A stretch of 8,524 nucleotides of DNA from an uncultured Clostridium sp. (lineage in GTDB: Bacteria; Bacillota; Clostridia; UBA1212; UBA1255). Every line of letters starts with the position of its first letter. Position 1 is the stretch's first letter. The position numbers and the translations under genes are program-made. Under the pieces are notes generated by a model. That model was not told the DNA's origin and searched no databases. It saw nothing but the letters and a program-made list of their open reading frames with translations. The stretch is taken from positions 1 through 8,524 of the forward strand of contig USLW01000071.1 of the NCBI GenBank assembly GCA_900555605.1. Direction: 5' to 3'. Positions 7,356-8,524 of this stretch are shown here, piece by piece.

Positions 7356-7376
7356 TGCCGGCCGCGGAAGCCGGTA
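7356..7376 (+). other. GC-rich hairpin upstream of the DUF4340 gene
   Basis: TGCCGGC (7356-7362) pairs with GCCGGTA (7370-7376) including one G-U pair, around a seven-base loop. An A-rich stretch rather than a T run follows, so it is not a typical terminator. It ends a few bases before the ribosome site AAAGGAG and could influence translation or mRNA processing between the GldG-like and DUF4340 genes. It may also be incidental. Confidence 0.4.
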
Positions 7377-7398
7377 AAATGAAAGGAGTGCCGATCGC

Positions 7399-8524
7399 AT
7401 GAAAAAATACAGGACCACGATCATTGCACTGATTATTATTGCGGTAGCTGTAGCGGGTTATCTTGCAGTCGACCGTTTCTGGACTTCAGATAAGCCGGAG
7501 GATGAAAAAGGCTCCCAGACGGATCCGGATTCCCTCTATGATACGGTTATGTTTCCCGGCATTGACACAAAGAATATAGAAACCATTGAAAGTCATGCCG
7601 CAGATGTAATTGTACTGCGAAAGGCCTATGATGAATGGACGTGCGTTTCTTATCCGGATCTGCCTTTTTTTGAGGCCAGCGTGTCAACTGTCCTGAACCG
7701 GATTTCCGGTATGAAGGGCAAAGTGGTATATACCGGTGAAATTACGGAATCTATACTGGCGGATTATGGTTTGGACGGGAAGTCGTATCTGCTGCTGACC
7801 ATGGCGGACGGCAGCACAGTAAAACTGATCTTCGGGGCCAACGACCTGACGGGCGGCGAGGTTTATACCTTATTTGAAGGCGACAATCGGGTGTTCCGTA
7901 CGGATAACGCGCATAAAACCACGCTGCTGCTGACCAAAAAGCACCTGATCAGCAGTATGATTTTTGATTTTGACGATGAGGGAAAAATTCAGAATGTGCT
8001 GGTCTCCAAAACAGGAGAAAAGGAATTTGAGCTGACTGCGGATTTCAGCGGCGAGACCCGGAAGTGGAATATGATATATCCGATTTCCATCGAGGGAAAT
8101 CAAGGCAATATCAATGATCTGCTGAAAATCGTGTGTGATTTAAGCATTACGGATATTACGGAAGCAAACTGCGCGGACCTGTCTCAGTATGGGCTGGAAA
8201 AGCCTTTGTATGCGATCCGGCTGAAGGACCACAGGAAAACAGAGTCTCTGGAAATCGGAAACAGAACGCAGGACGGAAATTATTTTTACTGTACGCTTAA
8301 CGGCGGCAGCGACGTATATACGATTTCGGCGGCTTCCGTAACCTTTACAGATGAAACCGCAATACGTTATTTGTCCGGATATGCGTTTCTTGAAAATTAT
8401 ACGGTTTTGTCCAAAGTCATCGTTACGGTGGCCGGTGAAACCTATACGCTGGAATACGATACGGAAGGAAAAGCAAAAGACGAGGAAATTCTGACGATTA
8501 ACGGGATCAGTGCCAATCAGCCGG
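7399..8524 (+). CDS. DUF4340-family membrane-anchored protein (3' end beyond window)
   Basis: The frame opens with ATG at 7399, ten bases after a strong AAAGGAG (7382-7388), and stays open for 375 codons to the window edge, so the C-terminus is missing. Residues about 7-25 form one membrane anchor after M-K-K-Y-R. An acidic linker and an extracytoplasmic beta-rich domain follow. The Y-G-L-D (123-126) and Y-G-L-E-K-P (264-269) motifs, each preceded by an acidic or polar A-D or S-Q pair and followed by strand-turn-strand segments, are typical of DUF4340 proteins. The sequence is internally repetitive. W80/Y-P/Y-G-L-D recurs as W223/Y-P/Y-G-L-E with nearly equal spacing, and a third copy appears to begin near residue 339. 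Proteins of this family are often encoded beside GldG-like genes and are presumed extracytoplasmic partners of the transporter. No enzymatic residues are evident and the biochemical function is unknown. Confidence 0.85.
   Translation, partial: MKKYRTTIIALIIIAVAVAGYLAVDRFWTSDKPEDEKGSQTDPDSLYDTVMFPGIDTKNIETIESHAADVIVLRKAYDEWTCVSYPDLPFFEASVSTVLNRISGMKGKVVYTGEITESILADYGLDGKSYLLLTMADGSTVKLIFGANDLTGGEVYTLFEGDNRVFRTDNAHKTTLLLTKKHLISSMIFDFDDEGKIQNVLVSKTGEKEFELTADFSGETRKWNMIYPISIEGNQGNINDLLKIVCDLSITDITEANCADLSQYGLEKPLYAIRLKDHRKTESLEIGNRTQDGNYFYCTLNGGSDVYTISAASVTFTDETAIRYLSGYAFLENYTVLSKVIVTVAGETYTLEYDTEGKAKDEEILTINGISANQP

Noticed and set aside
1..8524. Mobile elements, CRISPR repeats, tRNA or rRNA genes and riboswitches
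   Set aside because: I looked for transposase-like coding, regularly spaced repeats, cloverleaf tails and long structured leaders on both strands and found none.

Overview
The window looks like chromosomal DNA from a spore-forming Gram-positive bacterium of the class Clostridia. The evidence is a ypeB spore-germination gene, strong AGGAGG-type ribosome binding sites before most genes, a LytR-CpsA-Psr (LCP) envelope enzyme, and proteins that resemble clostridial versions of their families. This assignment rests on gene content and style, not on a phylogenetic marker. Base composition looks balanced and even along the window. I see no mobile element, CRISPR array, tRNA or rRNA. All seven complete or near-complete genes and the one leading fragment lie on the + strand, and no gap exceeds about 210 bases.

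Layout. Bases 1-195 are the C-terminal end of a probable U32-family peptidase. After an AT-rich gap comes a cytosolic glycerophosphodiester phosphodiesterase (329-1063). A 77-base gap holding a candidate sporulation-type (sigma-G-like) promoter leads to ypeB (1141-2538), which is closed by a two-tier rho-independent terminator (2566-2623). Immediately behind it is a good vegetative promoter (TTGACA, 17 bases, extended -10 TGaTATTGT; 2631-2659) that should drive an LCP-family cell-wall ligase gene (2751-3920).

From 4021 to the right edge there is a four-gene cluster of the Gld type: an ABC ATPase (GldA-like), a six-helix ABC-2 permease (GldF-like), a GldG-like protein with a large extracytoplasmic domain between two membrane anchors, and a membrane-anchored DUF4340 protein that runs off the window. 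The last gene has no stop codon inside the window. Read by eye, its protein is built from a repeated module: two full copies and the start of a third.

How the parts may work together. The ATPase and permease should form the engine of a transporter. The GldG-like and DUF4340 proteins are its probable extracytoplasmic partners. In Bacteroidetes the related GldAFG proteins are linked to gliding, but the role of this four-gene form in Firmicutes is not established to my knowledge. No terminator was found between the LCP gene and the ATPase, so the two units may be partly co-transcribed. Together with YpeB, the neighbourhood has an envelope and spore-wall flavour, but that functional link is inference. 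The cluster is the best candidate here for an under-described system.
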